Assembly: GCA_900544875.1 (NCBI GenBank) | Contig: UQWS01000033.1 | Span: 1-17,891, forward strand | Length of the DNA stretch: 17,891 nucleotides | Source: an uncultured Collinsella sp. | GTDB lineage: Bacteria > Actinomycetota > Coriobacteriia > Coriobacteriales > Coriobacteriaceae | Direction of reading: 5' to 3' | Shown here: piece after piece, positions 6,845 to 14,540 of the stretch | How the letters are laid out: each line of letters opens with the position of its first letter | How positions within the stretch are numbered: position 1 is the first letter of the stretch | Position numbers and translations under genes: made by a program | The notes under the pieces: generated by a model | Told to the model about the DNA's origin: nothing | What the model saw: the letters and a program-made list of their open reading frames with translations, nothing else | Databases searched by the model: none

Positions 6845-8452
6845 CTAGTGCCTAAAATGCCTGGCCCCCGTGAAGACCATCGCAATACCATGCTCGTTGC
6901 AGGCCTGGATGCTCTCGTCGTCGCGCTTGGAGCCGCCGGGCTGAATGATGCAGGTCACGCCGTGCGCGGCAAGCACGTCGACGTTGTCGCGGAACGGGAA
7001 GAATGCATCGCTTGCGCAGGCAAAGCCGCCCTTTTCCACGCCCTCGCGCTCGCAGAAGTCTTCGGCACGCTCGCAGGCCAGCAGCGCAGAATCCACGCGG
7101 TTGGGCTGACCCGGGCCCATGCCAATGCCGGCCTTACCCTTGGAGACCAGGATGGCGTTGGACTTGACGCCCTTGCAGACCTTCCAGGCAAACTCGAGCT
7201 CGGCCATCTCGGCGTCGGTGGGCTTGCGGTCGGTGGGGAACGTAAAGGTCGCGGGGTCCTCGGTCACGTGGTCGACTTCCTGCACCAGCATGCCGCCGTC
7301 GATGGAGCGCAGCTCCACATGGGCACCGTGGTCCACGCCGCCGGTAGCCAGCACGCGCAGGTTGGGGCGCTTGGCCATGCGCTCGAGCGCCTCGGCGGTA
7401 TAGCTCGGGGCGATGATGACCTCGACGAACTGCTTGTTCTGGTCGGCGAAGTGCTCAACCAGCTCAAAGGGAACTTCGCGGTTGCAGGCGATGATGCCGC
7501 CGAAGGCGCTCTTGGGATCGCAGGCAAAGGCGCGATCGTAGGCGGCCGTGATGTCCTCGGCAACGGCGGAACCGCAGGGGTTCTGATGCTTGAGGATCAC
7601 GCAGGCCGGCTCGTCGAACTCGCGGACCAGGTTCCAGGCGGCGTCGGCATCCAAATAGTTGTTGTAGCTGAGCGGCTTGCCCTGGATCTGCTCGGAGCCC
7701 ACAAGCGGGAACTGCGAGCTCGCGGTGTTCTCGCAGCCCTCGGCAAAGCGATAGACCGTGGCCTTCTGTTGCGGGTTCTCGCCATAGCGCAGGTCGTCGA
7801 CCTTCTCCAGCGAGATCTCGAGCTTGGCAGAGGTGTCCGCCACGTCGCTTGCCTGAGCGGCAAGCCAACGGGAGATAGCCGTGTCGTAGGCGGCGGTAGT
7901 CTGGTAGACCTTCACCTGCAGGCGGCGACGGGTGGAAAGCGTGGTGCAGCCACCGGTCTCGCGCATCTCGGCCAGGACGGCATCATAGTCGGCCGGGTCG
8001 GAGATGACGGTAACGCTCGCGGCGTTCTTGGCGGCAGAGCGCAGCATGGAGGGACCACCGATGTCGATGTGCTCGATGGCATCCGCAAAGGTGACCTCGG
8101 GGTTGGCGACGGTCTTCTCGAACTCGTACAGGTTGACGACGACCAGGTCGATCAGCTTAATGCCGTGCTGGGCGGCCTCCTGCATGTGCTGCTCGGAATC
8201 GCGGCGGGCCAGCAGCGCGCCGTGAACCTTGGGGTGCAGGGTCTTAACGCGGCCGTCCATCATCTCGGGATAGCCCGTGAACTCCTCGATGGGGGTTACG
8301 GGAACGCCCGCGTCCTCGATGGCACGAGCCGTGCCGCCCGTAGAGATGATCTCGACGCCAAAGTCATCGACCAGCGTCCGTGCGAAATCGACGACGCCCG
8401 TCTTATCGGTAACCGAGATCAACGCGCGCGCGATCTTCACATCAGATCCCAT
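6845..8452 (-). CDS. purH: bifunctional AICAR formyltransferase / IMP cyclohydrolase PurH
   Basis: Catalyses the last two steps of de novo purine synthesis: formylation of AICAR with 10-formyl-tetrahydrofolate and ring closure to IMP. The 535 residues match the family length. The N-terminal cyclohydrolase (MGS-like) domain is about 1-150, with ISVTDKTG (12-19), STGGT (37-41) and DGRVKTLHPKVHG (66-78). The transformylase domain follows with LRYGENPQQ (221-229), SYNNYLD (262-268), the catalytic KHQNPCG (288-294) and SAFGGI (315-320). The ATG at 8450-8452 has AGGAGG at ideal distance. No other pur genes flank it; the gene downstream is of unknown function and separated by a terminator. A palindrome overlapping a -10-like TATTAT (8527-8548) upstream may serve regulation. 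Confidence 0.97.
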   Translation of the reverse strand: MGSDVKIARALISVTDKTGVVDFARTLVDDFGVEIISTGGTARAIEDAGVPVTPIEEFTGYPEMMDGRVKTLHPKVHGALLARRDSEQHMQEAAQHGIKLIDLVVVNLYEFEKTVANPEVTFADAIEHIDIGGPSMLRSAAKNAASVTVISDPADYDAVLAEMRETGGCTTLSTRRRLQVKVYQTTAAYDTAISRWLAAQASDVADTSAKLEISLEKVDDLRYGENPQQKATVYRFAEGCENTASSQFPLVGSEQIQGKPLSYNNYLDADAAWNLVREFDEPACVILKHQNPCGSAVAEDITAAYDRAFACDPKSAFGGIIACNREVPFELVEHFADQNKQFVEVIIAPSYTAEALERMAKRPNLRVLATGGVDHGAHVELRSIDGGMLVQEVDHVTEDPATFTFPTDRKPTDAEMAELEFAWKVCKGVKSNAILVSKGKAGIGMGPGQPNRVDSALLACERAEDFCEREGVEKGGFACASDAFFPFRDNVDVLAAHGVTCIIQPGGSKRDDESIQACNEHGIAMVFTGARHFRH

Positions 8453-8526
8453 GCAGTCCTCCTGTCTGGTACGCCGCCGTGCTCTGTGAGTCGGTGATAC
8501 GTCGATCTGCAGCGCTCGCGCAGCGG

Positions 8527-8548
8527 CATTGATAATACTGATTCAATG
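8527..8548 (-). promoter_or_regulatory. candidate purH promoter/operator palindrome
   Basis: CATTGA (8527-8532) and TCAATG (8543-8548) form an inverted repeat spaced by 10 bases. The minus-strand spacer contains TATTAT, which could be a -10 box about 80 bases before the purH ATG. No good -35 is seen. The site is an AT-rich island in otherwise GC-rich DNA and is followed by a tandem 9-base repeat GCGCATCGA (8551-8568). Confidence 0.3.
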
Positions 8549-8729
8549 TAGCGCATCGAGCGCATCGATGCACCCCGCAACGGGCGCATGTGCAGAAAAA
8601 GTTTGCGAGCAGAGGGGATGGGCACGGCACCGGGCACGGTGAGTTCATGGAACACAGGGGCACCATAATTAGATGCCAATAGCGTGGTAGAACTGTGCTC
8701 GATATGCATCCGCAAAAGAAAGAGGCACC

Positions 8730-9371
8730 ATGGTCTCGCGGGTTCTCTACCGACCGTTTGATACCGAAGATTTCGACGCCATCGCGCTGATTCTGCAGCA
8801 GCTTTGGCACAACAATTCGGATAACGATGAGTACAACCGCCTCGAGGCCGCGTGCGACCTTGCCTACTGCCTTTCGTCCTCGACGTTTTCGCAGGTTGCC
8901 GTAATCGACGGTCAGGCGCGTGGCATTGCGCTCGCGCGTGCGGGACAGAGCTCCGGCGCCACCGTCAAGGAACATTGGATGGATACCGAACGCGCGCTGC
9001 TATCGCAGATGCGCGAGCTGGAGCCCGATGTCTGCGCCGAGTACCTCTCATTTGTGCGCGCAACCATCCGAACCAACAACCGCCTGCTCGAGAGCAGCCC
9101 GTTGCCGCACGACAACGAGGTCACGCTGCTTGCCGTTGATCGAGATGTCCACGGCCTGGGCGTTGGCTCGGTGTTGCTCGATGCCGCGGTCTCGTACCTT
9201 TCCTCGCGCGGGGCGACAAGGGCGCACCTGTACACCGACTCCAACTGCTCTTGGAAGTTTTACGAGCTGCACGGCTTTAAGCGCGCGGCCACGCACCGCG
9301 CCAACCGCGAGGAACGCCGCCACGCCATGCCGCGCGAAAGCTTCCTCTACGAGCTGGACCTAACCGTCTAG
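8730..9371 (+). CDS. GNAT-family N-acetyltransferase
   Basis: A 213-residue acyltransferase of the GCN5-related family, using acetyl-CoA to modify an unknown amine. The acetyl-CoA-binding motif A is clear: VTLLAVDRDVHGLGVGSVLL (131-150), with the pyrophosphate loop HGLGVG (141-146). Motif B follows in LYTDSNCSWKFYELHGFKR (167-185), with the usual Tyr/Phe-Tyr pair. The N-terminal 60 residues hold the first strand and two helices. The middle region (70-128) is longer than in minimal GNATs and probably shapes the substrate pocket. The start ATG has AAAGAGG five to six bases upstream, and CATAAT (8664-8669) is a possible -10. It is divergent from purH across 277 bases. Substrate cannot be inferred from context. 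Confidence 0.9.
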   Translation: MVSRVLYRPFDTEDFDAIALILQQLWHNNSDNDEYNRLEAACDLAYCLSSSTFSQVAVIDGQARGIALARAGQSSGATVKEHWMDTERALLSQMRELEPDVCAEYLSFVRATIRTNNRLLESSPLPHDNEVTLLAVDRDVHGLGVGSVLLDAAVSYLSSRGATRAHLYTDSNCSWKFYELHGFKRAATHRANREERRHAMPRESFLYELDLTV

Positions 9372-9389
9372 GCCCAGCAGCCATACCAA

Positions 9390-9454
9390 GTCATTTAAGT
9401 CTATCCCCAATGACTGATCCCCAACGACTGGTCATTTAAGTCTGTCCCCAATGA
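9390..9454. repeat. decayed short direct-repeat patch (REP-like tag)
   Basis: A 24-base unit with core TCATTTAAGTCT-TCCCC occurs at 9390-9413 and 9431-9454 with 23/24 identity. Between and overlapping them, ATCCCCAATGACTG (9403-9416) is followed directly by ATCCCCAACGACTG (9417-9430), a tandem 14-base repeat. The phrase resembles short repeats I recall near Y1-type (REP-associated) transposases in other bacteria; no such transposase is present here. Confidence 0.7.
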
Positions 9455-9480
9455 GTAGCCTAGGGAGTCTGCAAATAGCC

Positions 9481-9709
9481 GTGGGCAAAAAACATCAAAT
9501 ATGAGTACTGTTACCTTTTTAGTAGCAGCGATTTGGGGCATTTTGAGGCTTTTAAACACGGCGGTCAGCCGGGCGAGCTAACGTATTTCCTCAAATGTTC
9601 AATAAAAGTGGCCCCTAACGAGAAATACTCTCATTAGGGTCCGGTAATTAAGCGCAAATTAATGCAACCATTTCTGCAACAGTACTCATATTTGCCATTT
9701 TTTGCCCAC
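9481..9709. repeat. MITE-like element with 32-base inverted arms
   Basis: The arm 9481-9512 (GTGGGCAAAAAA, four bases, AAATATGAGTACTGTT) recurs inverted at 9678-9709. The four middle bases differ, 28 to 29 of 32 positions being exact complements; two of the others are G-U when read on the minus strand. About 165 bases lie between the arms, AT-richer than the genes and without a convincing gene. They contain a further hairpin CCCTAACGAGA (9613-9623) / TCTCATTAGGG (9629-9639), whose one mismatch is again G-U only on the minus strand. No target-site duplication is evident. It fills most of the 461-base gap between the acetyltransferase and DUF2207 genes, where I see no other gene. Confidence 0.75.
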
Positions 9710-9770
9710 TGCCCCTTCCGATGGAGGGGACTACGGGCAAAAGCGGGAGGATCGGCGCATTTTGGCACAT

Positions 9771-9818
9771 AAAAAGGGGATGGGCTTTCCCCGACGGCTG
9801 TCGAGAAAAACCCATCCC
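9771..9818 (-). terminator. intrinsic terminator of the DUF2207 gene
   Basis: GGGATGGG (9777-9784) and CCCATCCC (9811-9818) pair perfectly, with inner TTTCC.GAC/GTC.GAGAAA pairing. On the minus strand the stem is followed by CTTTTT. It lies about 15 bases beyond the DUF2207 stop codon. Confidence 0.8.
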
Positions 9819-9832
9819 ATAGCTTACGACCG

Positions 9833-11776
9833 CTAGAACGTTCCGCCGCCGCCTCCGCCGACGCCGCCTCCGCCGCCGCCCGAGAAGCCGCCGCCTCCGC
9901 CGCCGCTCGAGCTATCGGAACTCGAAGCCAGCTCACGGATGCTCTCGTGATACACATTGTTAAATGAATCGAGCGGCGAATCGATGCCGTAATGATGGTA
10001 GTACCACCAGTAGCAGGGGTAATTATCGTAGAAACCGTCGGCCTCGCGCACCTCGGGAGGAACAGCCTCGGCAAGCTGACGCAGGACTTCCTTCGAAACG
10101 CCCAGCGCCGCGCCCATCACCAGCAGCTTGTTCCACAGTACCAGATCGCCGGGGACGGCTTCCTTTAGGCGCGTGAAGTCCTCGAGCCAATGCTTAAGCG
10201 CCTTGCAGCGGGCCGCTACCTCGGCACCTTCCGGGGTAAAGCGGCGGAACGTAAGGCCCACGCCAATACCCACCAGCACAATCGGCACCGAGATAACCGC
10301 GGCGATAATGTTCGCCTGTGCGCCGTCAGTAAAGAAAATGGATCCCACGGGAACAAAGGCGATCAGAATACCAAGAACCAGGCAGAACACCATTGCGACA
10401 ATGCCGTCCGAGGCAACGTACTCGCTATCGGCCAACTTGCCCTTAACGGTGTTCTGATAGTCCTCGAGCTTGTCGCCCACGGGCGTAGCGTGCTGCTTGA
10501 CGTAGTGCTGCAGCTCGTCAAACGTGCGCGAGCGATCGCCGTTCTCGTCGGGCTTAGCACCGGCAAAGAAGACCTTGAGCACCATGTGGTCAATGCCCTT
10601 GGCCGACTTCCAACCCGCATCACTCACCGTCACGCGATACGTCTGCTCTTCTTTTTCACGCTTCAGCAGACCCTTCTTGGCCTTGGTCACGGTCGCCTGC
10701 TCCAGCTTGATCACACGGTCGTCAGTAAGCTTCATGAGCGTGGCGATATATGCCTGATCGGGCACCTCGTTCCAGCTCATGAGGGCCGAAAGCACGGCGG
10801 GATGGTCGGCCGAAGGCACATCGCGGAAATATTCGTCCTGGAAAAGCGGCTTGGGCTTGCGGCGGCGCAGCTTGAGCACAACGATTGTGCCGGTAAAGGC
10901 CACCGCCGCGACAACACTTAGTACGGCAAGTACATTGGCAATCATGCGAGCGTGAGCGCGGCGGGCGTTAGCTTCGTCGGCCCACGCCTTCTCTTCGCTC
11001 AGGATCGTTGACATGCGCTCCTCGCTCGAGGCGGAAAGCCATGGCACCCAGTCGCTGGGGAAGGCGATGCGTGCCTCGGCAAATTCGCCCTGATGCACGC
11101 AGGGAATGGTATAGGTGACCATGGGCTCGTCCTCATCGAGCGACACGTCGCCCGTCAGCGGACCGTGGCCCCATGCGCGGAAGTTATCGCCCTTGACGGC
11201 CGCCGTCCCGGCAGCGGCATTTGCGAAGTACACTTCCATCTCGACATCGTCGGAATCCGCGGACCAGCCGTCACCTACAAATTTCCAGTAGAGCTCAGCG
11301 GTATCGGCCCAGTTCATGACCGCACCGGTCATGGTGTAGCTCACGTAATAGATCACGCTATCGCCGCTCTCGTGGGGGCTGAACACCTTAATCCTTACGC
11401 CGTCACCGGTCTGCTCGACCGTGTAGACGCCAGAGTCGCCCTTGTTCGCGCTATCGACTTTGTTAAACGCGGTGTCCTCTTCCTCGACACTCAGCACGTC
11501 GACGCCCGCCGTGCCGCCCTGCTGGTTGGAGCCCGTATTGATCTCCCAAAACACGCCGTTGATGTCGTCGTCGAAATCAAACTGGCGTCCCTCGACAACG
11601 GTCAGCGATCCATCGGCCTCGACCGTGGCACTGATGTAGGTTTGGGTCATGGAATACCCGTCGGCACGTGCAACGGCGGGCAACAGCAGCAGCGCGCACG
11701 CGACGAGCGCACAAATGGAAGCAAATCGCGCAAACGGGCAGCGCTGCCGACAGGTCTTGGCAACGGGGGCGTTCAT
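9833..11776 (-). CDS. DUF2207 domain-containing membrane protein with glycine-rich C-terminus
   Basis: A 647-residue membrane protein of the DUF2207 family, whose function is not established. A signal peptide (about 1-38, hydrophobic core ICALVACALLLLPAVARA) is followed by an extracytoplasmic beta-rich domain (40-275) containing VEADGSLTVVEGRQFDF and GVFWEIN, typical of the family. One transmembrane segment lies at 278-301 with a basic stop-transfer LKLRRRK. A soluble domain (305-455) and two further transmembrane segments (459-482, 489-509) follow. The tail from about 625 is almost only glycine with a few Ser/Phe/Val and ends in GGTF, a known hallmark of the family. I start at the ATG 11774-11776 because AAAGGA lies seven bases upstream; an ATG 36 bases earlier has no ribosome-binding site. 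It is probably monocistronic. Confidence 0.92.
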   Translation of the reverse strand: MNAPVAKTCRQRCPFARFASICALVACALLLLPAVARADGYSMTQTYISATVEADGSLTVVEGRQFDFDDDINGVFWEINTGSNQQGGTAGVDVLSVEEEDTAFNKVDSANKGDSGVYTVEQTGDGVRIKVFSPHESGDSVIYYVSYTMTGAVMNWADTAELYWKFVGDGWSADSDDVEMEVYFANAAAGTAAVKGDNFRAWGHGPLTGDVSLDEDEPMVTYTIPCVHQGEFAEARIAFPSDWVPWLSASSEERMSTILSEEKAWADEANARRAHARMIANVLAVLSVVAAVAFTGTIVVLKLRRRKPKPLFQDEYFRDVPSADHPAVLSALMSWNEVPDQAYIATLMKLTDDRVIKLEQATVTKAKKGLLKREKEEQTYRVTVSDAGWKSAKGIDHMVLKVFFAGAKPDENGDRSRTFDELQHYVKQHATPVGDKLEDYQNTVKGKLADSEYVASDGIVAMVFCLVLGILIAFVPVGSIFFTDGAQANIIAAVISVPIVLVGIGVGLTFRRFTPEGAEVAARCKALKHWLEDFTRLKEAVPGDLVLWNKLLVMGAALGVSKEVLRQLAEAVPPEVREADGFYDNYPCYWWYYHHYGIDSPLDSFNNVYHESIRELASSSDSSSGGGGGGFSGGGGGGVGGGGGGTF

Positions 11777-12030
11777 AGGCACATCCTTTGTCTGTGATAC
11801 CAGTAGCGTCATTGTCCCACGTTTGCGGGTTCATGTGACGAACATCTAGGTCAGCGGAGTATCAAACGGGACGAAAGTCACGCCCGCGGCCGGCACCTGG
11901 GGACGTTCCTTATCTGCCGGCAATCTGGGACACTCGTTGGCATAGCCCGCTCCGGCAATAGATACCACTTCATAGCTCCGTCACAGGTGTAGCGGCTTTG
12001 TGTGGGCGCGGCGTGAGCCGATTAAGCCGG

Positions 12031-12148
12031 CAAGCGAGGGGCATAAAGCAGGTGAGCGAAAACGGTTTGCCCCTTTGCCGTTCGCTTGAGGATCATGTCC
12101 CCCTTTTCCGCGGAAACCCCGGCAGTTGCGAAGAGCTGCCGGGGTTTC
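12031..12148 (+). ncRNA. candidate small RNA or mobile structured element ending in an orphan terminator
   Basis: GAAACCCCGGCAG (12113-12125) and CTGCCGGGGTTTC (12136-12148) form a perfect 13-bp hairpin with a 10-base loop, followed by TGTCGTTT. No gene on either strand ends at it, because its neighbours point away from it. Just upstream, CAAGCGA (12031-12037) pairs with TCGCTTG (12082-12088), and GGGGCA (12038-12043) with TGCCCC (12068-12073). An alternative stem AGCGA-ACGG / CCGT-TCGCT overlaps and would exclude the first. Strand is inferred only from the slightly T-rich exit on the plus strand. No good promoter was found, so this stays a candidate. Confidence 0.3.
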
Positions 12149-12278
12149 TGTCGTTTGAGGGGTTGAAGGGGCTGAGCTTGGGGCGGTAATCGAGGTGTTG
12201 AGTCGGTGCCCGCCGCGCACAACACGCAGCCTCGGCAACTCGCGAGCATCGACGACGCCCCCTCACCTCACCCCGCGC

Positions 12279-12284
12279 TATACT
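12279..12284 (+). promoter_or_regulatory. -10-like box directly before gluQ, suggesting a leaderless mRNA
   Basis: TATACT ends seven bases before the gluQ ATG, so transcription would begin at or within a base or two of the A of the start codon. No Shine-Dalgarno sequence precedes this ATG. No convincing -35 is seen 17 bases upstream, which weakens the call. Confidence 0.4.
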
Positions 12285-12291
12285 CGTCCGC

Positions 12292-13311
12292 ATGGATATC
12301 AACGCATGCAACATAGCAACACCCGCCGTGGCCATGTCGACGGCGCCCAACAGCAAGCTCGCCCCCGCCCTCGCGCCGGTCGTGGGCCGCTTTGCCCCGT
12401 CGCCCTCGGGCCGCATGCATCTGGGCAACGTGTTCAGCTGCCTGTGCGCGTGGCTTTCGGCCCGCAGCCAGGGCGGCAGCATCGTGTTGCGCATCGAGGA
12501 CCTGGACGATCGCTGCAAGCGCCCGGAACTTGCCGCCCAATTGATTGACGACCTAGCCTGGCTGGGGCTTGAGTGGGACGAAGGCCCCTACTGCCAGCAC
12601 GATCGCCTTGACTTGTACGAGGACGCCCTGCACCAGCTGCAAGACGCCGGCCTCACCTATCCCTGCTTTTGCACGCGCGCCGAGCTCCACACCGCAAGCG
12701 CGCCGCACGCGAGCGACGGCACGCCCATCTACCGCGGCGCCTGCCGAGGCCTTTCTGCCGAGGAGGTTGCCCGCCGCAGCGCCCTGCGCGCTCCCGCCAC
12801 GCGTCTGCGTGTGCCCGCCGTCGACGACCTCGCCGGCGGCGTGATCGAATTCGTTGACCGCACGTACGGAGCCCAATGCGAGGCACTCGCCACCGAGTGC
12901 GGCGACTTTTTGGTGCGCCGCAGCGACGGCGTGTTTGCCTATCAGCTGGCCGTGGTGGTCGACGACGCTGCCATGGGCGTCACCGAGATCGTACGCGGAT
13001 GCGACCTGCTTGGTTCCACGCCGCGCCAGATCTATCTGCAACATCTGCTGGGACTGCCCACACCGCGCTACGCGCACATCCCGCTGCTCATGTCGCCGGA
13101 CGGCCGCCGCCTTTCCAAGCGCGATCGCGATCTGGACCTGGGCGAACTACGCGCCCGCTTTGGCACGCCCGAGGCACTGTTGGGATGGCTCGCCGGGCAA
13201 ACAGGCATCGCGCCGGACACCACGCCGCGCTCTGCCGAACAGCTGGTCGAGCACTTTAGATGGGACGTCATCCGTGCGCACCGCGAGAACATCACTGTAA
13301 CGGTCGAGTAG
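12292..13311 (+). CDS. gluQRS: glutamyl-Q tRNA(Asp) synthetase (GluQ-RS, YadB family)
   Basis: A truncated paralogue of glutamyl-tRNA synthetase that attaches glutamate to the queuosine base of tRNA(Asp) rather than to the 3' end of a tRNA. Class I signatures are present: PSPSGRMHLGN (37-46, HIGH-like) and RRLSKRD (272-278, KMSKS-like). The family zinc site is visible as Cys125, Cys127, Tyr147 and Cys151. LRIEDLDDRC (66-75) follows the family pattern. The product is 339 residues, slightly longer than the usual 290-310, and has no anticodon-binding domain, which separates it from GltX. The first 30 residues are a weakly conserved Ala/Pro-rich extension; the ATG at 12334 is an alternative start, but neither has a Shine-Dalgarno. 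The 3' end is overlapped by the convergent phosphoesterase frame. Confidence 0.95.
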   Translation: MDINACNIATPAVAMSTAPNSKLAPALAPVVGRFAPSPSGRMHLGNVFSCLCAWLSARSQGGSIVLRIEDLDDRCKRPELAAQLIDDLAWLGLEWDEGPYCQHDRLDLYEDALHQLQDAGLTYPCFCTRAELHTASAPHASDGTPIYRGACRGLSAEEVARRSALRAPATRLRVPAVDDLAGGVIEFVDRTYGAQCEALATECGDFLVRRSDGVFAYQLAVVVDDAAMGVTEIVRGCDLLGSTPRQIYLQHLLGLPTPRYAHIPLLMSPDGRRLSKRDRDLDLGELRARFGTPEALLGWLAGQTGIAPDTTPRSAEQLVEHFRWDVIRAHRENITVTVE

Positions 13312-14054
13312 CCAGCCACCCCGCCTCTACGCAACATCCCAGGGCTGTGGAGTTCGTCACCCAAGCGAACGATGCAGTCGTAGAGCACGGTATGGCGCTC
13401 GGCCGGGTTTGCATCCCGATGAAAATGCCCGTAGTACCAGCGCTTGTAGTCCAAGCGATCTTCCAGCTCATCGAAAAATGCCGTAAGTCGATCAACCGCG
13501 GGGCAATTCCAGCCGAGTGCCGGATAAAGCGTGGGCGAAAGCATGCGCGTAGAGCAGGTGTGAGTGATCACGTAGTCGACCTTCCAGCCCACGCTGTCGA
13601 GTTTTGTCCGTGCCTCCTCAAAGTTGCGCTCGTCCGGCAGCTCCTGCGGCCACCAGCTGGAATACGGAATGTGGTATTCCTTGTCCACGCTCGTGGCGCC
13701 GCCCATGGTAAAGATCGTTGAGCCGTCGAGCTCAAAAACCTCGCCACGCGTCAGTCGCCGTATGGGCGAGGCATCCGACAGGCGCTGCGTCAGCCCACCG
13801 TGCCACAACTCCATGGGGCGCTCCGCCCAGTGATCGAAATGCTCGTGGTTGCCGTCGACGAACAACACGGTATAGGGACGCGATTCCAGCCAAGCAATAT
13901 CGGCGCACTCCTCGGCAGAGAAATCCCAGGGAAAGCCAAAGTCGCCGGCGACGATGAGATAGTCGTCACTCGTCAGACTATCCCCAAGCTCCCAGTCGCG
14001 CAGCTTTTGCATGTCGAGCCCACCGTGAATGTCGCCCGTCACATAGACCGTCAT
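13068..14054 (-). CDS. calcineurin-like metallophosphoesterase with unusual 3' extension
   Basis: A cytoplasmic phosphoesterase with the complete two-metal motif set: GDIHGG (Asp8, His10), AGDFG (Asp38), DGNHEH (Asn69, His70), VITHTC (His165) and YYGHFHRD (His210, His212). The substrate is unknown; such proteins act on diverse phosphomonoesters or diesters. The start is the ATG at 14052-14054, where family sequence begins (MTVYVTGDIHG); a GGTG/GGGAAG stretch lies upstream and the ribosome-binding site is weak. The catalytic domain appears complete by about residue 240. The frame then continues 80 codons or so antisense to the gluQ 3' end, giving a Ser/Arg-rich tail with no protein-like pattern. 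The original stop may have been lost. It may be co-transcribed with the small membrane gene 85 bases upstream. Confidence 0.85.
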   Translation of the reverse strand: MTVYVTGDIHGGLDMQKLRDWELGDSLTSDDYLIVAGDFGFPWDFSAEECADIAWLESRPYTVLFVDGNHEHFDHWAERPMELWHGGLTQRLSDASPIRRLTRGEVFELDGSTIFTMGGATSVDKEYHIPYSSWWPQELPDERNFEEARTKLDSVGWKVDYVITHTCSTRMLSPTLYPALGWNCPAVDRLTAFFDELEDRLDYKRWYYGHFHRDANPAERHTVLYDCIVRLGDELHSPGMLRRGGVAGYSTVTVMFSRCARMTSHLKCSTSCSAERGVVSGAMPVCPASHPNSASGVPKRARSSPRSRSRSRLERRRPSGDMSSGMCA

Positions 14055-14139
14055 CGGATCACCACTTCCCTGCAAGTCGCTAGCCCGCATTCTGCACGAT
14101 TACTAAGCTAACCGTTCCAGCCCTTCCATCCCTTAGGGC

Positions 14140-14379
14140 TTACCCCTCGTTCTTCCATCCAAACGGGTCAAGCACCCAAAAAACCAGATCGAGCACGCCG
14201 CCGGTCATCATGGCACCGGCAAGGGCCATGCAAACGTGCAGAGAGCTGGCACTTCGGAGCACGTCGAACGGTCCCAAAACAGCCAGCAGCGCGACCGCTG
14301 CGCCGGCCGCGCACAGCGCGAGGCACGGCCCCGCGTCCTTGACGCACTTCTTTGCGAGATGCTTGGTGTTGCCACTCAT
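14140..14379 (-). CDS. small membrane protein of unknown function (79 residues)
   Basis: A 79-residue protein with two hydrophobic segments (about 18-38 and 48-70), a basic N-terminus (KHLAKKCVKD) and a short charged tail GWKNEG, consistent with a two-span inner-membrane protein. I do not recognise the family. The start ATG at 14377-14379 was chosen because AAGGAG lies ten bases upstream; the longer open frame beginning at 14529 has an N-terminal stretch without protein-like character. The metallophosphoesterase gene follows 85 bases later on the same strand, with only a weak AGCCCT/AGGGCT hairpin between, so an operon is possible. Confidence 0.65.
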   Translation of the reverse strand: MSGNTKHLAKKCVKDAGPCLALCAAGAAVALLAVLGPFDVLRSASSLHVCMALAGAMMTGGVLDLVFWVLDPFGWKNEG

Positions 14380-14540
14380 CAATATCGAACTCCTTAGAGG
14401 GTCGTTGTTCGGGTACATGCCGCCGCGGCAGAGCAGGACGGCAGGGTAAGTGTCACATGTCGTGCGGACATCCATGGGGAAACCGCCTGCTCGACCAACC
14501 CTTGACGCCGTTTTGCACCGGCACCCCATCCCCCGCTATT

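Larger units (their letters stand above)
11777..12291. other. intergenic region between DUF2207 and gluQ (divergent genes), no protein gene
   Basis: This 515-base gap must hold the promoters of two divergent genes. At 11888-11921 GCCGG/CCGGC arms flank GGGGACGTTCCTT, a phrase similar in style to the REP-like tags at 9390-9454. TTGGCA (11937-11942) is a possible plus-strand -35, but its -10 is poor. From 12031 to 12148 there is a structured segment with a terminator, listed separately. Open frames here lack ribosome-binding sites and recognisable sequence. Confidence 0.5.

Noticed and set aside
6848..8497. 549-residue plus-strand open frame opposite purH
   Set aside because: Antisense shadow produced by GC-biased codons; composition rich in Gly/Val/Leu/Ala/His without family motifs, whereas the opposite strand is clearly PurH.
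9390..9454. CRISPR array
   Set aside because: Only two full units, about 41 bases apart; the intervening DNA is itself a decayed repeat, and no cas genes are present.
9481..9709. Insertion sequence
   Set aside because: Too short to encode a transposase, no frame of that kind inside, and no target-site duplication seen.
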